Positions 45,666 to 55,350 of a DNA stretch of 64,000 nt are shown here, piece after piece. The notes below the pieces were generated by a model, which saw nothing but the letters and a program-made list of their open reading frames with translations, searched no databases and had not been told where the DNA came from. Position numbers and translations under genes: made by a program. How positions within the stretch are numbered: the stretch's first letter is position 1; each line of letters starts with the position of its first letter. This DNA is from Cyanophora paradoxa (Eukaryota > Glaucocystophyceae > Cyanophorales > Cyanophoraceae): positions 62,001 to 126,000 of the forward strand of contig QPMI01000638.1 of assembly GCA_004431415.1 (NCBI GenBank), read 5' to 3'.

Positions 45666-47314
45666 ATGGAGGACTACGAGCCCAAGGTTGTGCTGTGCGT
45701 GGTTTCTGTTTTGCTAACTTCTCGCCTCGCCGCGCGCCGTTGGCGGTAACCGCAACCCGGGTAACTCAAACGACTTCGCGCAGCATCACGGGCGGCGCCG
45801 GCTTCATCGGCTCGCATGTCGTGATGCGCCTCGTGAACAAGTATCCGGATGTCCGCGTCATCAACTTCGACAAGCTGGATTACTGCTCGTGCCTCAAGAA
45901 CCTGGACAGCATCAAGGACAAGCCGAACTACATGTTTGTTAAGGTTCGCCAGCGCTTTCAGCGGCTCTCCTGCTTCGGCACTCACGATAACCGCGCAGGG
46001 CGACATCTGCAACCTGGAGTTCGTCCGTTTCATTCTCGAGTCCGAGAAGGTCGACACGATCATGCACTTCGCGGCTCAGACCCATGTTGGTATGTACCAT
46101 GCTTCTATGATCGCGCGTCCGCAACAGCTCATGGCAGCACAGACAACTCTTTTGGCAACTCCATCATCTTTTCGGAGACGAACGTCCTCGGCACCCACGT
46201 GCTGCTGGAGGCCTCCCGCGAGCTGAAGAAGCAGATCCGCCGCTTCATCCATGTCAGCTCGGACGAAGTGTACGGCGAGATCAGCGAGCATCTTGTGCGA
46301 GGCCCCCCCCCCCCCCCCCCCCCCGCCCCCCAAGCCCCATTGCCCACCCCACCCCCACCCTCACCCTTCAATGCAAATCTGCCGGCTTATTCTGCTCACA
46401 GCCTTCCGTCGATGAGACTGCGCCATTCGTCCCAACGCAGCCGTACTCTGCTACCAAGGCTGCCGCTGAGCTTGTCGTCCAGGTTCTCGCCTTTCTATTT
46501 TGCAGACCAGCTCAAGTCTCTGAACCCGAAAACAGGCCTATCAGAAATCATTCAACCTTCCCATCATCGTCACCCGTGGTAACAATGTCTACGGCCCACA
46601 CCAGTACCCGGAGAAGGTGTGCCACACTGCAAAATTCTTGTTCACCCTCGCGATGGACCTTGAGCAGAGTCTTCTTGCAGGTCGTGCCGAAGTTCATCAA
46701 CTTGATCATGCGCGGCAGGAAGATGTGTGTGCACGGCGATGGCCGCAGCGTCCGCAGCTTCCTCTACGCCGATGATGTTGCCGACGCCTTTGAGATCATT
46801 CTTTTCAAGGGCAAGACTGGTACGTGACATGTATGGATTGTACGCCATACTCCCGGTGATCTCGAAGGCAGGCGAGGTCTACAACATCGGCACAGACTTC
46901 GAGATGAACATGCTTCAGCTCGCCAAAGAGCTCCTTAAGATTTTCGGCTTCCAAGAGAAGGAATCCGGTGCGCTCAATCAAGTCTCTGCAGACGATCCCG
47001 CAAACCCCTCGGCGTTCACTTTACACTGCTTCAGAGATGCTAGAGTTTGTCGAGGATCGCGCTTTCAACGATTGCCGTTACGCCATTGTGTCCACCAAGC
47101 TGCACAACCTGGGTTGGAAGCCAAAGACTTCCTTTGAAGATGGCATTCGAATGACTGGTGCAGTTCTTTCCGTTGCCCTTGGGGAACTTGATGATCACAC
47201 TAAGTCTTGTTTGCAGTCGAGTGGTACAAGAACAACTTCAAGAACTGGGGCAATGTGGAGGCTGCATTGACTCCGCATCCACGTGCTCATCTGGGCCCTG
47301 TTGCCTCATCATAA
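45666..47314 (+). CDS. NDP-glucose 4,6-dehydratase (UDP-rhamnose-synthase N-domain type)
   Basis: Short-chain dehydrogenase family enzyme converting UDP- (or dTDP-) glucose to the 4-keto-6-deoxy sugar, the first step to rhamnose. Reads MEDYEPKVVLITGGAGFIGS (GxxGxxG), VINFDKLDYCSCLKNL, GDICNLEFVRFILES, VDTIMHFAAQTHVDNSFGNS, ETNVLGTHVLLEASRELKK, RRFIHVSSDEVYGEISE (catalytic S-D-E), VPTQPYSATKAAAELVV (YxxxK), LPIIVTRGNNVYGPHQYPEK, VVPKFINLIMRGRKMCVHGD, GRSVRSFLYADDVADAFEI, VYNIGTDFEMNMLQLAKELL, NDCRYAIVSTKLHNLGWKPK and WYKNNFKNWGNVEAALTPHP. It resembles the dehydratase half of plant RHM more than bacterial RmlB (LDYCSCLKNL, ALTPHPR). It ends there, without the epimerase/reductase half. One intron contains a poly-C run at 46302-46324. 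Confidence 0.9.
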
Positions 47315-48455
47315 TGACCCATCTATCGCAAAGTGTCAGTGATCCTCGTGTTCGGTCAACTGTATTTGTCTGACATGTTGCGTCTGTCAGATTTTCCAAA
47401 AAGGATCCCCAGCGCTTGATCTTTGCTGTGGCTGCTCCCCGAAGGCTGCTCTTGCTAGATCAAGTTGGTTGCTTTGCTTGACTGGACGCGAGTAAAATAT
47501 ACCAAACAACACTTGCATTTCTGCTCTGCTACTCTCCAATTCTTGCTCTGAACTCACCGACTTCTGTGCATGGCGGGGATTGGTAAGATTTCGGTGTGGA
47601 CGCAGCTGCTGATGGCAGGACTCCTCTGCAACTCCTCCGTGACTAGTACTTGCCGCCAAGTCACTAATACCCCGTGCTGGGTTGACCTGACAGCTGAGGA
47701 GCTGTTTGCAGCCTTGTGTTATATATGTACATGTTTACGGTCCAACCACCAGTACCGAGGCGGTGAACTTGGGGTCCGACGGTCCACTCCAGTGTCAGAC
47801 TTCCAAGGGCTCTAGTAGCCCCTCTCACTCGTTTCTTGCCGCGGTCAGCAATAGTAGCTCCCGCATGGCCTTTTCCTTTTGCCTTAGAACTTCGGAAGGC
47901 AACACCACACCATTCTACCTTCCTCGAGTGCCCTTGACAAAGCAAACTGTCTAGATCTTTCTGTCAGTTGCTCTAGACAGGCTGCGAAGGAAGTATGACG
48001 TCGACGCCGTGACGGCTGACAGAGCGCCAGTCCTTCAGTGTTTACGCCACGGGCTCATGAACCAGTGGTGGGTAAGGGGGGACTGGGCGGGGTGGGGACG
48101 GGGGTGGCTGGAGGCGGAGGGAGGCGGAGGGGGGGCTTGGTGCCCTGAGGCGTGCCGGCATAATCCTGCCAGAGTCGGCGGCTCCAATGGGGGCCGACGG
48201 CGTGCGCATCAAGCTTCCCCTTTCTCCCTCTCAACTCAGCCCTTCTACCTCACCCTCTCGCCCTTCATTGCCAAAGCTAGCCCTAGTTATAGATGATAGT
48301 ATAACTAGGCCGTTTGTGTAAGTCGTTAGGTATTCAGTATAAGTAGCACAACCTCGCAACCAATCGTAGACAGAGCACAGCACTCGACGGTCCCCAGTGT
48401 TATTTAGTCGGAGAGATAAGCTGAGCGATGTGAAACTCCTTGTAGTTGTTGTTGT
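47315..48455. other. Gene-poor region with short direct repeats
   Basis: No frame convinces. The 18-bp GTCAGACTTCCAAGGGCT at about 47796 recurs at about 48482. 48060-48140 is a G-rich stretch. Probably transposon-derived or 3'-flanking DNA. Confidence 0.4.
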
Positions 48456-48839
48456 GTGCTAATGCAAATCCGACCCCCACGTCAGACTTCCAAGGGCTTT
48501 GGCCCAGTGGGGTGGCCTCCTACATTCAACGGTTACTGCAGCTGGGCCTGGGGCTCACTTGCCGTGACTGTCACTGAGGTTCACTCTCACGGTCTTTTGT
48601 ACACTGTCCGAGGCGATGACACTTCACTGGTGTATCGCTCGCGCGAGGTTCTCATGCACGTTGATCTCATGATCGCTTTTCACGAGCGTCCTGCCAATGT
48701 TCTCGCTCCCCGCAAAGCCGGTCGCCCTCGCAAGGCCCCCGTGCCTGTGCCGCCCGATCATGAGGTCCCCGTGCCTCCGCCACCTGCCGTTGATCCCGAT
48801 TCACTTTCCGATGATGACACGACGGATGACGAGTCTTGA
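48456..48839 (+). pseudogene. Possible retroelement integrase C-terminal fragment
   Basis: A 127-codon ORF. The middle, VTVTEVHSHGLLYTVRGDD then SLVYRSREVLMHVDL, resembles the small beta-barrel/tether at the end of LTR-retroelement integrases. It is followed by an AT-hook-like KAGRPRKAP, a Pro/Val-rich run and an acidic tail DSLSDDDTTDDES. No integrase catalytic core or reverse transcriptase is visible nearby, so if the reading is right it is a remnant. A host gene of unknown function is the alternative. Confidence 0.35.
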
Positions 48840-49729
48840 ATCACAGCCCGTACTGCGGTTTACCGGATTCACTTCCGTTGTCGATGACGTGCCCTTCACT
48901 GGGATGTGGCTTGCGAGTTTCGGGAATTCTCTCTTGGCGCTGGGTCAGCGGCTGATCACTGCTGCCTGGTTTGCCCTCAACCAAATGCGCAGCTCTACAT
49001 CTCTTCTGATCCAGCCGCGTGGAAGCGTCTGTGAGGACCTGGAGAGCTGTTGCCGATAGGGTTTCCTAGCCGTTAGTGCTTCGTTTGCACTTCGTTCGCA
49101 GTAGTACCGTGACTTGACCCGCGGCTTCTCGCGATTTCCTGAGTCACTGTACCCCTGTACGAAGATGCGACCCTAGCTACTTTTTCTGACTCTAGCTTGG
49201 TACTTTCCGGTAGCCGTGTCCTAGGGTACACAGTAGTCTGTGATTAGCAGCTTTCTCTTGCAACGTGACAGCCTGCTCGCCTGCTGCTGGTACGCTACGG
49301 GAAGGTTGCTAAGGTCTACTGGGACGTATAAAACCTCATAAAACACGATATCGGATCGGTGTAACATCCGCCGCGCCGGGCCGATCTCAGAGTCTGTTTG
49401 AACCGTTCACGTTGAACTGCCAACGTACCATACATGATGCCCCGCAACCAAAATGCGTTCATGGTTTGATTTGAAGCTTCGAACTCAAGTTGAAACGCGA
49501 AATCGGGAAACAGCGTACAGCTAGCTCTGCACATGTAAACACAGCTGATCAATGAGGTAGACTGGGATGGGATACATGATTCGAATTCGGGCACTCGGCC
49601 AGGCGCTCTGGCGTCAATCCTAGGGTCGACTACAGCTGATGGACGAACATGAAGATGAGTTCTAAAAAGGAATCCGAAAAACCGATGCATCGCCGCGGGA
49701 GCGAGCGGAGGTGGGGAGGGGGCCGGGGG
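48840..49729. other. Intergenic, no gene seen
   Basis: Moderate-GC sequence downstream of the retroelement-like ORF and the SPX-transporter 3' end. No supported frame, RNA or long repeat. Confidence 0.45.
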
Positions 49730-52700
49730 TCACCAGCCGAGCCAGAGCATGTGGATGTAGTTGACGGAGACGAGGAGGGCCGTCACGATGACCGTGAAGG
49801 GGATCCCTGTCTTCACGTAGTCCTTCACCCGCAGGTACGGCACGCCCCCGTCGTCCTGCGCCCCGCGGAGGCGCGGTCGGCGGCGGGTCGGGCCGGGGCC
49901 GGGGCGGGGGCCGGGGGCCGGGGGCGGACCTCGACCTGGGAGGAGTTGATGTTGGGGAAGGAGGAGACGGGGAGGCCCATGGCCCCCGAGCACATGAAGG
50001 CCGCGCTCATCACCATCAGCCGCGGGTGCCCGATCTTGAGGCCCACCTGGGCCACGATCTGCCGCTCTCTCGTCAGACCCCGCGGCGCGGCGCGGCGGGG
50101 GGCGGGGCGGGGCGGGGCGGGGGCGGACGGGGAGGACGATGAGGGAGGCGGCGGTGTGGGAGATGAAGGTCGTCACGACCATCACGAACGAGTCGAAGGC
50201 CTGCGCGCGTCAGGCGGGGCGGGCCGGGCGGGCCGGGCGGGGGCGGGCGGGCGCACGACGAGGATGAGCCAGGGGGAGAGGCCGCGGACGAGGAGCTGGA
50301 GCTGGCTGGTGACGATGTCGAGGAGGTGGGAGCTCTGGACGGCGGTGCCGAGGGCGATGCCGCCGCCGACGAGGAAGACGACGTTCCAGGGGAGGTTGTT
50401 GAAGTCCTCCTTGGGGAGGACCCCCGTCCCAAAGAAGAGCACCACGGGGATCATCGCGATGACGCCGACGCCGCCGAAGACGCGCTCGACGACGGGGCCC
50501 ATGAACCAGAGGCCGATGGTGGTGAAGGTGACGGCGAGGGTGAAGTAGCCCTGGCCCGTGATCTTCTCCTCGCTGTGGTGGATCGCCGGCACCTCGTCCA
50601 GCTCTGGCACCCTCGTCGGTGGGCGCGCCGCCGGACGGGGGGCTGGCGGGGCGGCGGGGCGCACTGGGGCGGTAGACGGCGAGGAGGAGGAAGTGGCAGA
50701 CGACGGTGAGGATGACGGCGAAGGGCACGGCGACCACCATCCACTGCGGGGCGTCACGCGGGGCGGGCGCGGGGCTTTCGGCGGGGGGCGCACGGCGAGG
50801 AAGGTGATGGGCGGGGCGCCGACGGCGCTGAGCGCCTGCAGCGCGACCGCGTTCTGCGGCGAGGCGATGGGCGTCTGCCGCGGGGTCAGCGGGGTGCACG
50901 GGGCGGGGCGGGGCGGGGGCGGGGCGGGGGCGGGGGCGGGGCGGGGCGGACCACCATGCCGCCGATGTTGCAGGCGTAGGCGATGCCCAGGAGGAGGGCC
51001 TTGAGGTAGGGGCTCTTGCGGGGCAGGTCCGAGAGGATCGGCTGGATGAGGGAGACGCACAGCACCGGCGCCGCCACGTTCGAGATCCTGCGCACGCGTC
51101 GCCGGCGCGGGGCGCGGAGGCGCGGAGGCGGGGAGGCGGGGGCGGGGGGCGGACCACATGGAGAGGAAGACGGCGAGCATCATGATGGTGAACATGACGG
51201 TGCTGGGGTTGGTGCCGGCGCGGTCGAGGACGACGTGCGCGAGGCGCTTGTCGAGGTGGTGCTTCGAGAGGGCCGACGCGATCGTGAAGCCGCCCAGCAC
51301 CAGCATCACCACGGGGTCCATCATCCGCGCCAGGATCGTCTTCGCCGCCACCGCCACCTCCAGCTGCTCCCCGCCCGGGCCCAGCAGCACGCCGGAGAGC
51401 ACCACCAGCACCGGCACCGCGATCGCTGCCCCCCGCAGGCGTCACCCCGGCGAGGGGCGGGGCGGGGCGGGGGGGGCGGACAGGTGACGTAGAGGGGCAT
51501 GGCCTCGAGGGCCCAGAGGGAGGAGACGAGGACGAGGAGGGCGAGGCAGCGGTGCGCCTGCGGGGCCCCCGGCAGCAGCGGCGCCGCGAAGATCGCCCCC
51601 GCCAGCACGAACGAGAGCGCCACCGCCCAGAGCTTCATCGCCCGCGCCTTCCCCGCGTCCCCCGCCACCACGTCCTGCACTGCCCCGCCTGTCGGCCCCG
51701 CCCCGCGAGCCGCCGCGCCGCGGGGCGGGCCGTGGCGGACCCTTGCGCTCGCGGGAGAGCATGTCACGCCAGACGGTGTTGCGCTTCCACTGCATGAGCT
51801 GCGTGAGGTGCTCCGAGAGGGCGTTGCGGGCCTGCGGGGCGTCGGAGGCGGCGGGGCGGGCGGGCGGGGCGGGGCGGGGAGGGGCGGGGAGGGGCGGACG
51901 GCCTCGCGGTCGTTGCCCTCGAAGAGGCGGGCGTACATGTCCTCGAGGTCGGCGGACATCTCCCGCACCGCCGGCGACCGGTGGAAGTACGCGTCCTCCA
52001 CCTGAGGCAGGAACCAGTTCTTCGTCTGCCGCCCGCTCACCTTGTCGTGCTTCTTCAGGATCTGCCGCCCGCCTCGCCCCGCGCCCCGCGCGCGGGGGTG
52101 GGCGCAGGGGGCGCGCGCCTTCTCGAAGCCCGAGTGGTTGAGCTCGCAGTACTTCTGGAGCTCGTTCAGGTCGTGGTAGAGCTCGCTGATCTGGTCCTTC
52201 AGTGGGTGGAACGCCGGCGCCGGCGCGCTCGTCGAGAGGGTCGGGGCCGAGGGCGCCGCCCCCATCGACGTCCGCCGCGCCGAGTTCGCTGACCCCAGCA
52301 CCGGCGTCGGCGGCTTGAACAGCTGCCCTGGGAGATCAGCCGCTGTCGGGGGGAGGGCCCGGGGGGCGCCGGCGCGCCTCGGAGGAGAAGAATTTGATGC
52401 GCTGGTTGAACTCGCGCTCCTTAGCGGTGTAGAAGGCGTTGATCTTCGTGAGCTCGTCCTCCAGCATCTTGAAGAACTGCACCTCCTCGTCCGGCAGCTG
52501 GTCCAGCAGCGGAGTCCGCTCCGTCGCGCCCCGCTCCAGATCTGCGAGCTTACCGTCACAGGCAAGTAGATGCAACTCAGGCATCGAGGACGGCGAACCA
52601 CGAGCGCGTGCGGCGTTCTGCTTGTTTTCCTTCATCTTCTTCGAGATGCGCTTGAGCTGCTTCTTGGCTCCGCTGTAGTTCAAGTATTGCGTGCGCCATT

Positions 52701-52915
52701 CCGGCACCGCGTTGTACTGCGAAGGGAGAAAGGCGAAAGCGATACGCATGCGTCAGAATAGGTATGTACGAGACGTTCGAGGCGATCGGCAGCGAGGGAG
52801 CGGCCGGCTGACCAAGATCTGCTTCGCGAACTGGTGGGGGGGCAAGAGTCAGGGACCATCCCGTCACATGCGCGTACAAGTACATAGGCCGTGTTTGTTA
52901 AATGCACACCTTCAT
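49730..52915 (-). CDS. SPX-domain SLC13-type phosphate transporter (PHO87/90/91-like)
   Basis: Membrane symporter of the divalent-anion:Na+ (SLC13/DASS) family with a cytosolic SPX domain that senses inositol pyrophosphate. The start is split: ATG-AAG (52915-52910), an 18-nt exon FAKQIL (52830-52813), then YNAVPEWRTQYLNYSGAKK (from 52716), giving the MKFAKQIL...PEWR...LNY SPX opening. SPX continues with EVQFFKMLEDELTKINAFY, LKDQISELYHDLNELQKYCE and LNHSGFEK|ILKKHDKVS. The membrane part has LWAVALSFVLAGAIFAAPLL, VPVLVVLSGVLLGPGG, VMLVLGGFTIASALSKHHLD, TVMFTIMMLAVFLSMW, GIAYACNIGGM, WMVVAVPFAVILTVVC, LPWNVVFLVGGGIALGTAVQ, FVMVVTTFISHTAASLIVLP and MCSGAMGLPVSSFPN, ending NYIHMLWLGW. Architecture matches yeast Pho87/90/91. 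GC3 is near saturation; at least one intron is GC-AG. Confidence 0.9.
52813..52830 (-). other. 18-nt micro-exon of the SPX transporter
   Basis: TTCGCGAAGCAGATCTTG is flanked on the minus strand by CCACCAG and GTCAGC. It supplies FAKQIL, which together with the ATG-AAG exon rebuilds the conserved SPX N-terminus. Confidence 0.75.
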
Positions 52916-53560
52916 GTTTGGCTGATTGACCCCGAGCTCTAGTTACTCAGCTTCGTTCAGGCGGAAGGCCGATCCGGTGAATAGAGTCCCGACCGATCGC
53001 GGACGCGATGCTAAGCTGTAGTTTCGGCGATCGATTTACGCGCCACAGGCGAGGCCCTGGATGCGGCCGTCAAGGCCACGAGCCAGAAAGATGGGGTATA
53101 CGCCCATCTTTCGCCGCAGGCAACTTTCGCGCGCGCTCACGCCGCCCTCCGAAATGCTCGACTTCCGATAGCAGCGCGACTTCGGAAGACGCGCAGCGAC
53201 TACCGAAACATCTTCAGCCTCGTAGCTGGGCGGCAGTTACCTAGCAACAGTTTCGGAACTTCGGTTTCCAGCCCGGCAGCGCGGCGGGATGATTGAGCAT
53301 AAAGTAACGCACGTGCGTGTCCAAGCCTGCTAAGACAGCGCCGCACCTCGCGCATGTCGCCATGTGTCGAATCAATGGCGCCCTAGTCGGAGCGCGGGCG
53401 TAGCTGGCTGCCGAGCCCTGGATCAGTCCGGAATGTGGGGTTGAGAAGAGGCTCGGGCGGGGACATGGGGCCCGCCGCGCAGCTGCTAGCACGTGCAACC
53501 ACCGGGCAGGAGCTCCGTGAGAGTGCGCCCGCGCGTACTGACGGCCGCTCTCTGAAATAG
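52916..53560. other. Divergent region, SPX transporter / PRELI protein
   Basis: Must hold the SPX-gene promoter and the missing first exon of the PRELI gene. 53150-53260 has several copies of (A)CTTCCGA/TTCGGAA. A small minus ORF at 53241-53363 is listed separately. Confidence 0.4.
53241..53363 (-). CDS. Candidate 40-residue zinc-finger-like microprotein
   Basis: ATG 53363 to stop at 53241. Reads MATCARCGAVLAGLDTHVRY, then FMLNHPAALPGWKPKFRNCC. CARC followed by two His (DTHV, LNHP) could form a C2H2-like zinc site, with CC at the end. The composition is protein-like, but no homologue is recognised and it lies in a promoter region, so it may be chance. Confidence 0.2.
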   Translation of the reverse strand: MATCARCGAVLAGLDTHVRYFMLNHPAALPGWKPKFRNCC

Positions 53561-55190
53561 GTTTACCAACACGAGTGGGACGTGGTCTGCGATGCATTCA
53601 TGCGGTTCGCGCTCCGTGCTGCCGGCGCCCAGGCTCGGCGGCCGACGCCCCTGCTGCAGGCGCTTCCCGACGAATAGGCACATGCCGTTCCTGCTGGGCA
53701 CGGAGGTGCTGGAGCAGCGCGTGGACCCCGAGAGGGGCGTCGAGATCCTCGTCCAGTACGTGAGGATTGACATCCAGGCGCCCATGTGGATCAAGCGGTG
53801 CGCGCCCCCCGGGCCGCTGCGCCGCGCGCGGGGGCGGCGGGCCGAGGGGGCGGCAGGATGCTGCACACGTACTCCTTCGTGTTCCACATGACCATCGAGC
53901 GGGACAACGCGAGGCGGGTCATGCGGACGGTCTCCAAGGCGCGCGGGGCGGGGGGCGGGGCCGGGTGGGGCTGGGGCGGGGCGTGAGGGGGCGGGGTTGG
54001 GCGCAGAACGCGACGTTCCCCGGGGCGATGGTGGTGCACGAGGAGACGGTGTTCACGCAGGACGCGGCGAACCCCGCGCACACGCACCTCTCCCAGCGCG
54101 GCTCCCTCGAGGTCCTCAAGCTCCCCGGCGTCGGTCCGCCCCGCCCCGCCCCGCCCCGCCCCGCCGGCCGCGCCCCGAGGCGTGGCGGCGGGGCAGGGCA
54201 CGTGATCGAGAAGTACAGCATGAAGAGCTACACGAAGAACTCGGTCCGCGCCCGCCAGATCGACGAGCTCTTCATCGCCGTCCGCCCCCGCCCCGCCCCG
54301 CCCCGCCCCGCCCCCGCCGCCCCCGCTGCCCCGGCTGCCCGCCGACCCCGACCCCGCAGGAAGTGTACGAGGAGCGGCGGAAGCGGGGCCTGCCGGCGCC
54401 CGAGGGGGCGCGGGCCTCGCCGCAGGCGGCGCTGGCGCTCTCGCGGGACACGTCGCACTACAGCTTCGCGGACCTGGGGCCGGACGCGTCGGCCTCGGCC
54501 GGCCTGCGGGAGATCCCGCACCCGCACCACGCGCACCACGAGGAGATCGAGCCGCCGCACTCGGCCCGCGGCCGCCACGAGCCGGCCGCGCCCATGGTCC
54601 CGGGGGCCCACCCCGGGGGCCGCATGCCGCGGGCGCGGAGCGTGTCCGACCTGCCGGCGGCGGAGGCGGCGCGGGGCGGCGCGGAGACGCTCCTCCCGAG
54701 CAGCAGCGGCAGCGAGCTCTCCGACGGGGCCGCCCCCGGGCGCCCCGGGCGCGAGTCGCCCACCCACAAGCGCCGGCCGAGCACGCCCCAGCGAAGTCCC
54801 TGGATGGCGGGGCGGCCCGGCCCCGCCCCCTCCCTCATCGACCCCATGGGCCGCGAGAGCCTCGAGCTGCCCCCTCCCCTCCACATCTCCCTCCACCCGC
54901 CCTCTCGCGTACGCCGCCCCGCCCCCGCCCCGCCCCCGCGCCTCACGCCGGGCAGGACTCCCCCGTCCGGGCCCTCCCCCGCATCCAAACGCCGACCGGT
55001 CGGAGCCGAGCAGAGGGCCCGTGCGTGGCGCAGCAGCCGGTGTGCGGCTCGTGGGATGCGGTGCGTGACGGGCGCGGCGCAGGGTGCCGGAGAACGTGTT
55101 TGTGAGCCGGCCGTACGTCTTCCGGACGGGGAAGTACCACCTGGAGAAGACCTGCCCCGCCGCCCGACGCGCCAGGTCCAAGCCCGCTGA
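53561..55190 (+). CDS. PRELI/MSF1-domain lipid-transfer protein with long tail (5' incomplete)
   Basis: PRELI/Ups proteins shuttle phosphatidic acid or phosphatidylserine across the mitochondrial intermembrane space. The first recognised exon (53561) reads VYQHEWDVVCDAFMR, then RFPTNRHMPFLLGTEVLEQR, VEILVQYVRIDIQAPMWIKR, MLHTYSFVFHMTIERDNARR, NATFPGAMVVHEETVFTQDA, HLSQRGSLEVLKLPGVG, HVIEKYSMKSYTKNSVRARQ and IDELFIA. This is a near-complete MSF1 fold; the initiator exon is not located. After it comes a disordered tail of 250 or more residues rich in Pro, His, Arg and Ser (HPHHAHHEE, KRRPSTPQRSPW), absent from ordinary PRELI proteins of about 200 residues. The end is uncertain: the frame runs to 55190, but a donor at about 54910 could splice onward. 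One intron (53939-54006) is GC-AG. Confidence 0.7.
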
Positions 55191-55350
55191 CGTTATTGCC
55201 GCCAAGGCCCGCCCTGCCCCGCCCCGCCCCGCCCCGCCCGCCCAGCCCCGCCCCGCCTGATGGGCGGCGCAGAGCCTGTCGCCGTGCCCCCAGTGCGCCG
55301 GGCACCTCGCTGCCGAGCTCGACGACGCCGTCGTGTATTCTACCCACTGA
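55084..55350 (+). other. Unassigned exon pair with CPQC motif
   Basis: A frame after the acceptor near 55083 reads VPENVFVSRPYVFRTGKYHL then EKTCPAARRA. With donor 55178 it can join in phase to LSPCPQCAGHLAAELDDAVV and YSTH, stop at about 55350. The composition is clearly protein-like and a C-x2-C is present. The phase does not fit the PRELI tail, so this is either its unresolved 3' end or a separate small gene. Family not recognised. Confidence 0.35.

Noticed and set aside
52716-52749. MRIAFAFLPSQ as the start of the SPX transporter
   Set aside because: Those codons are intron sequence ending in CTTCGCAG; the conserved SPX opening is supplied by upstream micro-exons.
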